A DNA stretch of 64,000 bases from Notospermus geniculatus (Eukaryota; Nemertea; Pilidiophora; Heteronemertea; Lineidae): NCBI GenBank assembly GCA_002633025.1, contig NMRB01000805.1:55802-119801 (forward strand). Direction: 5' to 3'. A program made the position numbers and the translations under genes. How positions within the stretch are numbered: position 1 is the stretch's first letter; each line of letters opens with the position of its first letter. This document shows, in pieces, positions 54,001 through 55,693 of the stretch. The notes beneath the pieces are model-generated. The model was not told the DNA's origin. It saw only the letters and a list, made by a program, of their open reading frames with translations, and did no database searches.

Positions 54001-55427
54001 CGCTGAGTGATGCCTATTTGAATGGCATGCCGGCCAAGAGGAGAAAGGCAAGTGGTGTCTTTACATTTGGTCCATGGCGACGATATCTTATCACCAGTCT
54101 GTCAAATGTTTATTTGTGTCGTGGTTGAGATTTTAAAGGGCATGAAATAATAACGTTGGTTCAAAAAAAAAAGTTGGTTCAATGACCCATGTTAAACGAG
54201 GCGTCCCTATTAAAAGCACTCTGCAAGTACAGTCCTCCCTCGCTATTACGAACCCCTCGGGGTCCAAGGGGTAAGTTCGTAATAACGAGGAGTTCGTAAT
54301 AGCGAGGATTCATCTGTGGGGGCATGATGACCACACTGAGTTGGCTGCCACGATCAGCTGACTAAACTGTGTGTGTGTGTGTGTCTGTGTGCAGCTATGC
54401 ACATGATGTATGCGCTTCCCTGTGTATAATTACTGCGTGCGTGCCGCACCACTGTTTGTTTCTAATCACCCAGACGCGCGCTTTACACTCAATAGAATTT
54501 CACTTATGAAACCCAAACTTGGATTGTATTGTACACAACGTAACTGATCACGGGAATTGGGTCTCACGGCTGACCGAACACGCCTAAAGACACACATGCC
54601 GTGAAATTTTGGGAGCCAGACGTTGGGTTCGTAATATCCGGGAGTTCGTTAAATCGAGGTACGTAATAGCGAGGGAGGACTGTAATCGTATCTCCGAAGC
54701 CAAACAGTTTTATGTTATGCAAGGGGTCACATATAGAGGTTCTTCACTGACGTCACACGGCCGCCATACTGGCCGTCAAAATGAAGCCTGGAGGCCGCTA
54801 TCTTGTTCTCGGTTCGAACATTCAGCGGCCCGTACAGAACACTTGGGAGCATACAACTCAACAAATCACTTTACCTCTCACAGTTTTTGAGCATAAGTAG
54901 TTGGTCTGGTGTGAAAACCGTGTTGAAAACAAAGCGAATCGTCCATACGGCTTGCTGTAGAACAGTGTAAAGAGGTCCGATGAATGCCGACAACGTACAA
55001 ACCACATCAAAAACGCTGTGTTGATGCTGTGACGTTGCGTCATTTGACGGCCAATATGGTGGATATTTGGGGCTGTGACGTCACGTGAAGAACCTCTATA
55101 AAGGAGATACAATGATAAAATGGTTGACATTTTGGTGTTATTTCACTATAGGTCATTCGAAAGGAAGGTCTCGTCAGCTCAACCGAGGGCAACGCCAGCA
55201 AAGTCATCCCTCAATCAGTGAAGCAAGCAGTTGCAGCTGCAGGAGTTGAACCGATCACGAATTTTGATGAAATCGAACAAGATGCTGCCGCGAATTCTAC
55301 ACTACATTCTGTGTACGAACAGCAGGTGCTGAGTGATATGCGGGAACGGTTGCAGACGGATTCGGATTACACGCCCGAGAGATTCCCAGAGAGTGAGGAA
55401 TATTTCCGAAAAGGCACCAAAAAATGA
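18004..55427 (+). CDS. BAG6: BAG6 (BAT3/Scythe), complete, 20 coding exons, 1,222 residues
   Basis: Exons: 18004-18066, 18650-18691, 19180-19255, 19765-19943, 20352-20423, 20964-21101, 21994-22175, 23313-23436, 40901-41092, 42321-42455, 44442-44925, 45612-45880, 46397-46726, 47617-47836, 48627-48856, 50162-50264, 51139-51269, 52541-52855, 53940-54047, 55152-55427. They sum to 3,669 nt with every phase matching. The protein (human about 1,130) starts with a ubiquitin-like domain (residues 1-75), has the conserved DGSAVDVHI block (about 146-154), a Thr/Ser/Ala-rich middle (about 357-800), a helical conserved region (about 820-1035), the basic KRRK (1128-1131) and a C-terminal BAG-similar domain. 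In the family this protein, with UBL4A and GET4/TRC35, captures hydrophobic clients and sends tail-anchored proteins to GET3 or faulty ones to degradation; it shuttles between nucleus and cytosol. Intron 8 is 17.5 kb and holds three antisense receptor genes; intron 19 is GC-AG. ATG at 18004 is chosen because it begins the Ubl fold directly. Confidence 0.97.
18067..18649 (+). other. BAG6 intron 1
   Basis: Holds a 200-bp fold-back element at 18411-18610, described separately; the rest shows nothing. Confidence 0.6.
18411..18610. mobile_element. Fold-back MITE
   Basis: ATCACTCCAAAAGAGCGCAG pairs exactly with CTGCGCTCTTTTGGAGTGAT, and the next 40 bp (CACCTGACGGGGTCAGCGTC and onward) also pair. 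Contains ATGACGTC words. Confidence 0.88.
18650..18691 (+). CDS. BAG6: BAG6 exon 2: Ubl helix
   Basis: Only 14 codons, [14 protein letters not shown], the central helix of the Ubl fold. Acceptor ATCTTTCAG, donor GTAAGT. Confidence 0.96.
18692..19179 (+). other. BAG6 intron 2
   Basis: No element identified beyond short repeats (GATTTCA(T/C)GGTGGAGTTTGG twice near 18961-19012). Confidence 0.5.
19180..19255 (+). CDS. BAG6: BAG6 exon 3: Ubl core
   Basis: Encodes [20 protein letters not shown] and [18 protein letters not shown] is the signature of the BAG6 Ubl. Ends in phase 1. Confidence 0.97.
19470..19693. mobile_element. TTAA element, family TTAA-1
   Basis: TTAA at both edges. TIRs AGGGGCATGATATG and a degraded CAATACCGGGCTCCT. 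The interior word GATGTAGAGGGAGCCACC is shared with 7958-8161. Confidence 0.83.
19765..19943 (+). CDS. BAG6: BAG6 exon 4: end of Ubl and Gly-rich linker
   Basis: Completes the Ubl with [15 protein letters not shown] (residues 61-75), then a disordered linker ending [16 protein letters not shown]. Confidence 0.96.
19944..20351 (+). other. BAG6 intron 4
   Basis: No repeat edge or ORF of note. Confidence 0.45.
20352..20423 (+). CDS. BAG6: BAG6 exon 5: short linker exon
   Basis: 24 codons beginning [15 protein letters not shown]. The human segment around TFNLPSDGSAV looks shorter here, so this exon may be absent or skipped in some lineages; phase 0 at both ends allows clean skipping. Confidence 0.9.
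20661..20825. mobile_element. CRE-rich MITE
   Basis: Inverted ends TATAGAGGTTTCCCACTGACG and CACGTGAAGTTCCTCTA, related to 54734-55099. It contains repeated TGACGTCA-like sites (GACGTCACGTCC, ATGACGTCAATGATGACGTC). Confidence 0.7.
20964..21101 (+). CDS. BAG6: BAG6 exon 6: DGSAVDVHI block
   Basis: 46 codons from [14 protein letters not shown] to REALDRLE, a strongly conserved BAG6 segment followed by an amphipathic helix. Confidence 0.96.
21128..21455. mobile_element. hAT-like non-autonomous element
   Basis: Inverted ends CAGGGCTCACACTTGGG and CCCAAATGTGAGCCCTG; CAG...CTG termini are typical of hAT elements. No transposase. Confidence 0.78.
21483..21924. mobile_element. hAT-like non-autonomous element
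   Basis: Inverted ends CAGGGATTGCGCTAGCC and GGCTAGTGCAACCCCTG. Interior carries several TAGCCAC(G/A)GTGGCTA palindromes. It ends 69 bp before BAG6 exon 7. Confidence 0.8.
21994..22175 (+). CDS. BAG6: BAG6 exon 7: Ser/Thr/Gly linker
   Basis: Low-complexity linker from [13 protein letters not shown] to TGQRVQ, ending in phase 2 (CC|GTAAGA). Ordinary splice signals. Confidence 0.92.
22433..23199. mobile_element. Tc/pogo-like element split by a hAT-like one
   Basis: Outer ends TACTGTACCTTAAAGCGAAA and TTTCGCTTTACGGTA with sub-terminal GCGAATATTT words. Interrupted by 22645-23036. Confidence 0.65.
22645..23036. mobile_element. hAT-like element, nested
   Basis: Ends CAGGGTGCGTGCAAG and TGCACGCACCCTG; interior repeats GTCTTAAAAAGTCTTAAA at both ends. 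Contains the dispersed motif TTTTTCTGGGGGAGGGCCCC. Confidence 0.78.
23313..23436 (+). CDS. BAG6: BAG6 exon 8: helical segment before the giant intron
   Basis: Enters in phase 2 and reads [20 protein letters not shown] and then [12 protein letters not shown]. This is the start of the BAG6-specific middle domain (I believe Pfam DUF3538/BAG6). Donor AAG|GTGAGT opens a 17,464-bp intron. Confidence 0.95.
23895..24030. mobile_element. Pogo-like MITE fragment
   Basis: Shares TCGTAATAGCGAG, GAGCCAGAC and GGGAGTTCGT with the full copy at 54229-54682; termini are decayed. Confidence 0.65.
24109..24515 (+). repeat. Near-perfect 202-203-bp direct duplication around an N
   Basis: 24109-24310 and 24312-24514 differ at only about one base (GATGAATAAC versus GATGAGTAAC) and are separated by a single N at 24311. 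More likely a contig-join artefact than biology. Confidence 0.85.
24903..25270. mobile_element. MITE split by a TTAA element
   Basis: Left GGGGCCGTATGCAGAAAACA with TTAAGGGAAA arms; right GATATTTTGTGCATATGGCCCC. Same family as 13510-13627. Confidence 0.78.
24979..25248. mobile_element. TTAA element, nested
   Basis: TTAA at both edges; AAGCCCCGCAGTATTGAAT pairs with ATTCAATACAGTGGGGCTT. It split the MITE at 24903-25270 at its own TTAA. Confidence 0.83.
25463..25993. mobile_element. TA-target MITE with long TIRs
   Basis: TACAGTGGTGTGAATTAATA pairs with TATTAATTCACACCACTGTA, pairing extends over GAACAGAGGGAATTCAGC and further. A partial copy lies at 30347-30605. It ends 25 bp from the stop codon of the first receptor. 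Confidence 0.87.
26019..28489 (-). CDS. Rhodopsin-class peptide-type GPCR, copy 1 (nested in BAG6 intron 8)
   Basis: Two exons in my model: 28489-28463 (9 codons, MEETTIKDE) and 27062-26019, giving 356 residues; the intron is 1,400 bp with donor GAG|GTACAC and acceptor TTTCTGATTCTAG. Exon 2 has no in-frame ATG before the first membrane span region, so an upstream exon is needed. Seven spans are visible. Family marks: LALSD in TM2 (Asp 92), Cys 124 before TM3 with Cys 198 in loop 2, ERW at 148-150 in place of [11 protein letters not shown] in TM6 without the CWxP Trp, NHSSNFILY at 326-334 in place of NPxxY, then a helix-8 CGRQFRQAF. An N-glycosylation site INETG lies in the outer N-terminus. 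It resembles FMRFamide-receptor-like class A receptors; the ligand is unknown. The long intron carries two MITEs and an N. Confidence 0.88.
27240..27624. mobile_element. Pogo/Tigger-like MITE
   Basis: CAGTAGAAAACGCTTTAAGT pairs with ACTTGAGCGTTTTCTTACTG with TA on each side. Interior repeats of AAGTCGG. Contains the N at 27371. Confidence 0.8.
28060..28400. mobile_element. GGAACCGGAG-family MITE, copy 1
   Basis: Matches 34002-34345 over about 300 bp (TTGACGTTGCGTCATGA, AATTTCATCTGCTACA, GCCAGAAATAAA). Ends are eroded. Confidence 0.7.
28463..28489 (-). CDS. Initiating micro-exon of receptor copy 1
   Basis: ATGGAAGAG...GATGAG, 27 nt, followed by GTACAC. The same ATG-to-GAG|GTA layout occurs at equal distance in copies 2 and 3. 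Phase 0 joins [10 protein letters not shown]. Called by comparison, without transcript evidence. Confidence 0.65.
28490..29127. other. Upstream flank of receptor copy 1
   Basis: Presumed promoter side of the minus-strand gene. Some words match the flanks of copies 2 and 3 (for example GAAGCCT(A/G)...CGCAGG-like and AAAAACTAAATGG blocks near 28880-28960), but it is more diverged. Confidence 0.4.
29128..29250 (-). mobile_element. tRNA-derived SINE, family S4
   Basis: Minus strand reads GGATTTGGCCTAGTGGTTAA (A box) and GTGGGTTCGAATCCGG (B box) with a long variable-arm-like insert, so tRNA-Leu or Ser ancestry is plausible. Flanking words recur at 54134-54225. Confidence 0.7.
29251..29869. other. 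Intronic, no feature seen
   Basis: Contains an N at 29716. No supportable gene. Confidence 0.4.
29870..30112. repeat. Palindrome-rich (CATACG/CGTATG) stretch
   Basis: TATATA microsatellite followed by repeated inverted words such as GGCGTATGCCGTATGTATGG, CATACGTACGGCATA and GGCGGAC/GTCCGCC. Probably a decayed fold-back element. Confidence 0.55.
30347..30605. mobile_element. Partial copy of the 25463-25993 MITE
   Basis: Shares TATTCGAACAGAGGGAATTC and CATATCACGAGAA with that element, then stops at a SINE fragment. Confidence 0.75.
30609..30722 (-). mobile_element. SINE S2 fragment (head)
   Basis: Contains the tRNA-like head (A and B boxes on the minus strand) of the S2 family; body missing. 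It lies where the MITE at 30347 breaks off. Confidence 0.78.
31113..31309. mobile_element. TGTGACC-family MITE
   Basis: TGTGACCCGGCACAGCAAA pairs with TTTGCTGTGGAGGGTCACA. Interior CGCATGTCGCTC and GAGCGACATGCG also pair. ATAT-type flanks. Confidence 0.85.
31313..31481. mobile_element. TGTGACC-ended MITE, second type
   Basis: TGTGACCGTCTATGGGAAAA pairs exactly with TTTTCCCATAGACGGTCACA. It abuts the previous MITE at a shared TATAT, suggesting both target TATA. Confidence 0.85.
31482..32133. other. 3' flank of receptor copy 2, part of the 6-kb tandem repeat
   Basis: 31680-31865 matches 36440-36635 at high identity (ATGAAATCA(A/G)TTGAAGGCC; CAGCCCGCGTTTCTGC), and 32015-32120 matches 37603-37735. 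It shows a 157-residue plus-strand ORF, judged non-coding because the paired copy has stops. Confidence 0.7.
32134..33529 (-). pseudogene. Rhodopsin-class GPCR, copy 2, broken by two indels
   Basis: Parallel to copies 1 and 3: micro-exon 33529-33503, exon 2 from 33162 to 32134. Near 33004 there are 2 extra bases relative to copy 3, giving a TAA stop at 33000-32998 in TM1. Near 32524-32536 there are 5 fewer bases, so the middle frame ends at 32498 in TM5. The net change is a multiple of three, so only the middle is out of frame. Motifs still readable include [23 protein letters not shown] and [16 protein letters not shown]. Either a young pseudogene or two sequencing errors; the scattered Ns make errors possible, though neither indel is at an N. 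Confidence 0.83.
33530..34001. other. Upstream flank of receptor copy 2
   Basis: 33560-33990 matches 39660-40030 upstream of copy 3 (shared words include AATATTTCATCAGCAACACA and CATCCATAGTTGTTCTCGTC), so the promoter side was duplicated with the gene. Confidence 0.65.
34002..34345. mobile_element. GGAACCGGAG-family MITE, copy 2
   Basis: Ends GGAACCGGAG and CTCCGGTTCC-like (TTCCTCCGGTTCC), sub-terminal GCGGTGTGACCGAAG and CTTCGGTCGCACCGC. Inserted upstream of the copy 2 start, whereas the related copy near receptor 1 lies inside its intron. Confidence 0.8.
34346..34966. other. Intronic, no gene seen
   Basis: Short ORFs without family signal. 34358-34415 matches 40055-40110 (CTGATACCGTGCTGCCAGGCTG type words) as part of the tandem repeat. 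Confidence 0.45.
34967..35492 (+). repeat. AGCTCAC dispersed repeat, shorter copy
   Basis: Starts TTTAGCTCACCTGTGGTGAG and ends GGTGAGCACATGGTCCATGG, same ends as 16824-17735 but without the three internal units. Confidence 0.8.
35493..36162. other. Intronic, part of the 6-kb tandem repeat
   Basis: 35700-35890 matches 30940-31100 (AAAATTTTCGTTGATTGACT, GTTGATCCATGTTGTCACTT) and more weakly 24825-24905. No gene. Confidence 0.6.
36163..36383. mobile_element. Fold-back MITE
   Basis: GGAGAATCCAACTTACC pairs with GGTAAGTTGGATTCTCC; the whole 220 bp folds (GGGGTAGCAT / ATGCTACCCC). Confidence 0.87.
36839..37604. mobile_element. Probable pogo-like element, eroded
   Basis: Left TACAGTAAACCTCACCTGAG, right GTCGACTTATGTGAGGTT. 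Interior repeats GACGACTTA. The right terminus is incomplete. Confidence 0.4.
38077..39641 (-). CDS. Rhodopsin-class peptide-type GPCR, copy 3 (nested in BAG6 intron 8)
   Basis: Exons 39641-39615 (MDEVTQQNE, donor GAG|GTAGGC) and 39117-38077 (acceptor CTTGTTATAG), 355 residues; the 497-bp intron holds a MITE. Exon 2 alone also opens with an ATG (39111), so the shorter 344-residue start is possible. Outer N-terminus has VNETK, a glycosylation site at the same place as in copy 1. Core motifs: [11 protein letters not shown] (TM1), [10 protein letters not shown] (TM2), CPIYSFF (TM3 start), [23 protein letters not shown] (TM6), [19 protein letters not shown] (TM7/helix 8). Very close to copy 1 in the membrane core and less so in the N-terminus and TM6-TM7 loop, as expected if the binding face diverged. 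A plasma-membrane G-protein-coupled receptor; ligand unknown. Confidence 0.9.
39284..39400. mobile_element. TATTCTAGAA-type MITE in the receptor 3 intron
   Basis: GGTCGTATTTTAGAACGTTC pairs with GAACGTTCTAAAATATAGTT; internal AAGGTCAACCTTAAG. Related to 7940-8252 and 53439-53553. Confidence 0.78.
39615..39641 (-). CDS. Initiating micro-exon of receptor copy 3
   Basis: 27 nt from ATGGATGAG to AATGAG, donor GTAGGC, phase 0 into [10 protein letters not shown]. Conserved in copy 2 at 33503-33529. Confidence 0.65.
39642..40900. other. Upstream flank of receptor copy 3 to BAG6 exon 9
   Basis: The first 400 bp matches the copy 2 flank. 40570-40860 carries the CAGCGGCTGGGTGACCGAGA and TTTTTCTGGGGGAGGGCCCC dispersed motifs. 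N at 40384. No gene. Confidence 0.55.
40901..41092 (+). CDS. BAG6: BAG6 exon 9: second half of the middle domain
   Basis: 64 codons, [20 protein letters not shown] onward, helix then Pro-rich [13 protein letters not shown] and HQTIPVQ. Acceptor TGTTTTTCAG. Phase 0 joins exon 8 across the receptor-bearing intron. Confidence 0.95.
41308..41690. mobile_element. GGAACCGGAG-family MITE, copy 3
   Basis: Starts GGGGAACCGGAGTCCCC, ends TAGTTCCTCCGGTTCC, in BAG6 intron 9. Interior CGTGACGTTAG and GACGTCA words as in 34002-34345. Confidence 0.75.
41691..42320 (+). other. Rest of BAG6 intron 9
   Basis: No element with clear edges seen. Confidence 0.45.
42321..42455 (+). CDS. BAG6: BAG6 exon 10: Thr-rich linker
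   Basis: [19 protein letters not shown] then a Thr/Ser/Gln run ending TSTSTQ. Donor CAG|GTACAA. IPVQAQISVNT across the exon 9/10 junction resembles the human IPIQINVGT segment. Confidence 0.92.
42661..42787. mobile_element. MITE
   Basis: AAAGCTGCGTTTACCAGAC pairs with GTCCGGTAAACGCAGCTTT; inner GGATGCGGAAG and CTTCCGCATTC pair. Confidence 0.83.
42965..43218. mobile_element. Fold-back MITE
   Basis: TTCTTGACCACACTCGTG pairs with its complement at 43200-43217; internal arms CTCGAACGCCGAGAA / TTCTCGGCGTTCGAG and GAACACGTTC also pair. Confidence 0.85.
43845..44345 (+). repeat. 20-bp minisatellite in BAG6 intron 10
   Basis: Unit CAGTGGGCACTGCTGCTTGC, about 17 ordered copies from 43940 to 44290 with looser units at both sides. 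A switch from CCAGTGGG to CCACTGGG at about 44170 divides the array into two homogenised blocks. Because 20 is not a multiple of 3, all frames stay open, producing spurious ORFs. Confidence 0.93.
44442..44925 (+). CDS. BAG6: BAG6 exon 11: longest exon, Thr/Ser-rich
   Basis: 161 codons plus one base. Low-complexity Thr/Ser with ordered islands [19 protein letters not shown] and [18 protein letters not shown]. The donor is GGTG|GTAAATAA, so failure to splice would add Gly-Lys and stop. Acceptor TTCTATTTCAG lies about 95 bp after a minisatellite. Confidence 0.93.
45013..45130 (+). repeat. Tandem duplication, two units of about 58 bp
   Basis: GGGCCTATAGTGTTCAAGCA occurs twice with matching flanks (AATGCACACTT, TTGTCTTCA). 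Confidence 0.8.
45262..45432. mobile_element. Fold-back MITE in BAG6 intron 11
   Basis: AGTACAAGTAAAGCTGTCTCC pairs (with few mismatches) with GGAGACGACTTTACTTGTACT; AGGCACTTTCTAGTAG pairs with CTACTAGAAAGTGCCT. Confidence 0.83.
45612..45880 (+). CDS. BAG6: BAG6 exon 12: Ser/Thr/Ala linker with a conserved-looking island
   Basis: Starts [17 protein letters not shown] after the split Gly codon and ends with [19 protein letters not shown] and RRA before GTAAGT. The [11 protein letters not shown] island is ordered-looking amid low complexity. Confidence 0.92.
45936..46115 (+). repeat. AGCTCAC dispersed repeat, internally deleted
   Basis: Starts TTTAGCTCACCTGTGAGC; after TTGGTACATATATA it jumps to ATTGAAGTCCTGCAACTTGG, which in the long copy lies 600 bp further. 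Confidence 0.78.
46132..46308. mobile_element. MITE in BAG6 intron 12
   Basis: ATCACCCTTCGAGTAATAGA pairs with TCTATTTCTCAAAGGGTGAT, then CCGGTCTGCGGCGTATCT with AGATACGCCGCGGACCGG. Confidence 0.87.
46397..46726 (+). CDS. BAG6: BAG6 exon 13
   Basis: 110 codons, phase 0 both sides. Contains [14 protein letters not shown], a hydrophobic helix like the repeated helices of BAG6, a Ser/Thr/Ala run, then [14 protein letters not shown] and [11 protein letters not shown]. Confidence 0.93.
46981..47463. mobile_element. TGTGACC-family MITE, nested; TATA duplication
   Basis: TGTGACCCATGACAGTAAAA with ATGAGTCAGAATGC pairs with GCATTCTGACTCAT and the TGTCAGGGGTCAC end. TATA flanks both sides. Hosts the element at 47052-47338. 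Confidence 0.85.
47052..47338. mobile_element. MITE nested inside a nested MITE
   Basis: TCATAGATGAGAGTTTTCCG and the right end ACTCTCATCTATGA are inverted; both arms carry TTCCGGGAATT. Interior contains GGCGCG and AAGATGGCG words. Confidence 0.8.
47617..47836 (+). CDS. BAG6: BAG6 exon 14
   Basis: Thr/Gly-rich start then [20 protein letters not shown] and [18 protein letters not shown], matching in style the FTSVVQGVLSSLLG and AAFIQRLS helices of human BAG6. Ends in phase 1. Confidence 0.94.
48159..48429. mobile_element. MITE in BAG6 intron 14
   Basis: TAACCCAATAGACCCC and CCACTCTATTGGGTTTA are inverted; interior pairing GCCATGTTT / ATGGCGGTTCAG is weak. Confidence 0.55.
48627..48856 (+). 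CDS. BAG6: BAG6 exon 15: conserved helical core
   Basis: [20 protein letters not shown] through [26 protein letters not shown] and LVCAE. Among the best-conserved BAG6 segments (human has LQPQLRSFFHQHYLG and QEPTPSNI here). Confidence 0.96.
48940..49045. repeat. Tc/pogo-like terminal fragment
   Basis: CGCAAATATTTTCACGGCTAA and CGTGGATAAATATTCGCGG with two GCGGTTGGGGTCC words; resembles the ends of 22433-23199. Confidence 0.5.
49199..49302. mobile_element. Hairpin MITE
   Basis: CATAGACTGGTTAGCGTCTT and AAGACAGTAACCAGTCTATG, then TGCCGCTGCACTC / GAGTGCAGCGGCA. Confidence 0.85.
49318..49775 (-). mobile_element. SINE S2 copy split by a MITE
   Basis: Body part CCCCAGTCTATCCTGAAAC at 49318-49370 and head part from 49603 with A and B boxes on the minus strand, as in 8544-8850. 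The gap is filled by 49371-49602. Confidence 0.83.
49371..49602. mobile_element. MITE nested in a SINE
   Basis: AAGTCCGGCAACATC pairs with GATGTTGCCGGACTT; CAATGGAATGTGGAAG pairs with CTTCCACATTCCATT. Confidence 0.83.
49803..50031. mobile_element. GCCCGTGTCACACTG MITE, copy 1
   Basis: GCCCGTGTCACACTGTCCCG pairs with CGGGACAGTGTGACACGGGC; GATGGCCACACGAAT pairs with the right arm. Second copy at 56093-56298. Confidence 0.88.
50162..50264 (+). CDS. BAG6: BAG6 exon 16
   Basis: 34 codons, [20 protein letters not shown] and [13 protein letters not shown]; matches the PGVDI and LEFLQEQ region of human BAG6. Ends in phase 1. Confidence 0.95.
50265..51138 (+). other. BAG6 intron 16
   Basis: ATGGCGGC/GGTGGCCATCTTGAA inverted words near 50790-50830; otherwise nothing. 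Confidence 0.45.
51139..51269 (+). CDS. BAG6: BAG6 exon 17: Cys-containing helix pair
   Basis: [20 protein letters not shown] onward, with five Cys in about 43 residues (GQC, HC, LC, LC, GC). It corresponds to the FGARLLELCNQGLFECLAL region in human. No clear zinc ligand spacing. Confidence 0.93.
51301..51599. mobile_element. hAT-like element in BAG6 intron 17
   Basis: Ends CAGTGTTCTCC and GGAGAACACTG; repeated TTTTTAAGAGGGGCGGGCC inside. Carries the GGGGGCCCTCCCCCAG motif in reverse. Confidence 0.75.
51600..51994 (+). other. Central part of BAG6 intron 17
   Basis: Pyrimidine-rich CCC(T/C) words near 51640-51700; no element or gene. Confidence 0.4.
51995..52208. mobile_element. Fold-back MITE
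   Basis: GTCTAGGAAAACCCGCCGGATGTC-type arm pairs with GACATCCGCCGGGTTTTCCT; TGTGTGG / CCACACA outside. Related fragments near 52985-53075 and 59075-59250. Confidence 0.78.
52230..52385. mobile_element. Inverted-repeat MITE
   Basis: GAGGCCGCTACGAGTTACTG and the right arm CGGTAACAGGCAGCCTC; GTCCCAGAACGTC pairs with GACGTTCTAGGAC. Confidence 0.7.
52541..52855 (+). CDS. BAG6: BAG6 exon 18: conserved helix then acidic/Ala linker
   Basis: [20 protein letters not shown] and DEVQRYVVR correspond to the human VSWLTTMM...DAILRYVRRV block. A long acidic/Ala-rich linker follows, ending [14 protein letters not shown]. Donor GAG|GTAGGG. Confidence 0.95.
53276..53763. mobile_element. MITE split by a TATTCTAGAAG MITE
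   Basis: CCAGACCCCAAAATATGTCT pairs with AGACATATTTTTGGGTCTGG, then GTTTGCTGTAACCC with GGGTTACGGCAAAC. An N at 53275 marks its left edge. Confidence 0.83.
53439..53553. mobile_element. TATTCTAGAAG MITE, nested
   Basis: GTCCGTATTCTAGAACCTTCC pairs with GGAGGCTTCTAGAATACGGGC type right end. Intact version of the host at 7940. Confidence 0.83.
53940..54047 (+). CDS. BAG6: BAG6 exon 19: [15 protein letters not shown] block
   Basis: [15 protein letters not shown] then [16 protein letters not shown], nearly identical to human ([14 protein letters not shown]). This holds the nuclear localisation signal and, in human, the TRC35-binding area. The donor is AAAG|GCAAGT, a non-canonical GC site. Confidence 0.97.
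54048..54053 (+). promoter_or_regulatory. GC-type 5' splice site of BAG6 intron 19
   Basis: AAAG|GCAAGT is the textbook GC-AG donor consensus; no GT lies at a position that keeps frame and protein similarity. The acceptor is CTATAG ending 55151. Retention would continue [14 protein letters not shown] and stop at 54126-54128. Confidence 0.88.
54134..54225. repeat. SINE S4 flank fragment
   Basis: GGGCATGAAATAATAAC and CCATGTTAAACGAGGCGT also occur around 29095-29300. Confidence 0.65.
54229..54682. mobile_element. Pogo/Tigger-like MITE, complete, TA target
   Basis: TACAGTCCTCCCTCGCTATT pairs with AATAGCGAGGGAGGACTGTA. Sub-terminal GTTCGTAATA words recur. A TG dinucleotide run lies at about 54369-54385. 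Lies in the GC-AG intron. Confidence 0.87.
54734..55099. mobile_element. CRE-rich MITE, TA target
   Basis: TATAGAGGTTCTTCACTGAC pairs with CACGTGAAGAACCTCTATA; TGACGTCA-like sites sit at both ends (CTGACGTCAC, GTGACGTCAC). It ends 52 bp before BAG6 exon 20. Confidence 0.85.
55152..55427 (+). CDS. BAG6: BAG6 exon 20: BAG-similar domain and stop
   Basis: 91 codons plus [21 protein letters not shown] and [16 protein letters not shown] then [13 protein letters not shown] match the human C-terminus (YRQQLRSDIQKRLQ, NYSPQRFPNAQRAF). In human this domain binds UBL4A. Confidence 0.96.
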   Translation, partial: VIRKEGLVSSTEGNASKVIPQSVKQAVAAAGVEPITNFDEIEQDAAANSTLHSVYEQQVLSDMRERLQTDSDYTPERFPESEEYFRKGTKK

Positions 55428-55536
55428 ACTTATTCAGTGTTGAGATGTAATTTTCGAACTTGGGAACGATTTTGGCAAGAGTAGTTAATTTCAAGGTCTA
55501 TGCTTGAGAATTGGGTGTATTCTTGATAACATTTGA

Positions 55537-55542
55537 AATAAA
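55537..55542 (+). terminator. BAG6 polyadenylation signal
   Basis: AATAAA 110 bp after the stop codon, in AT-rich sequence before a C-run. It is the first canonical hexamer downstream. Confidence 0.7.
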
Positions 55543-55693
55543 TCAAAATGCCCTTTTCTTCATTTGCAAGAGCTCCCCCCCCCCCTTTTTTGGGCAGTGA
55601 GAATGTTGCCTGTGACGTCTTGTTTGTTCAATACATGTATTTTATTTATTTCATTTGACAAAACTGGTGCCGCGTTATATTGAAGAACAGATC

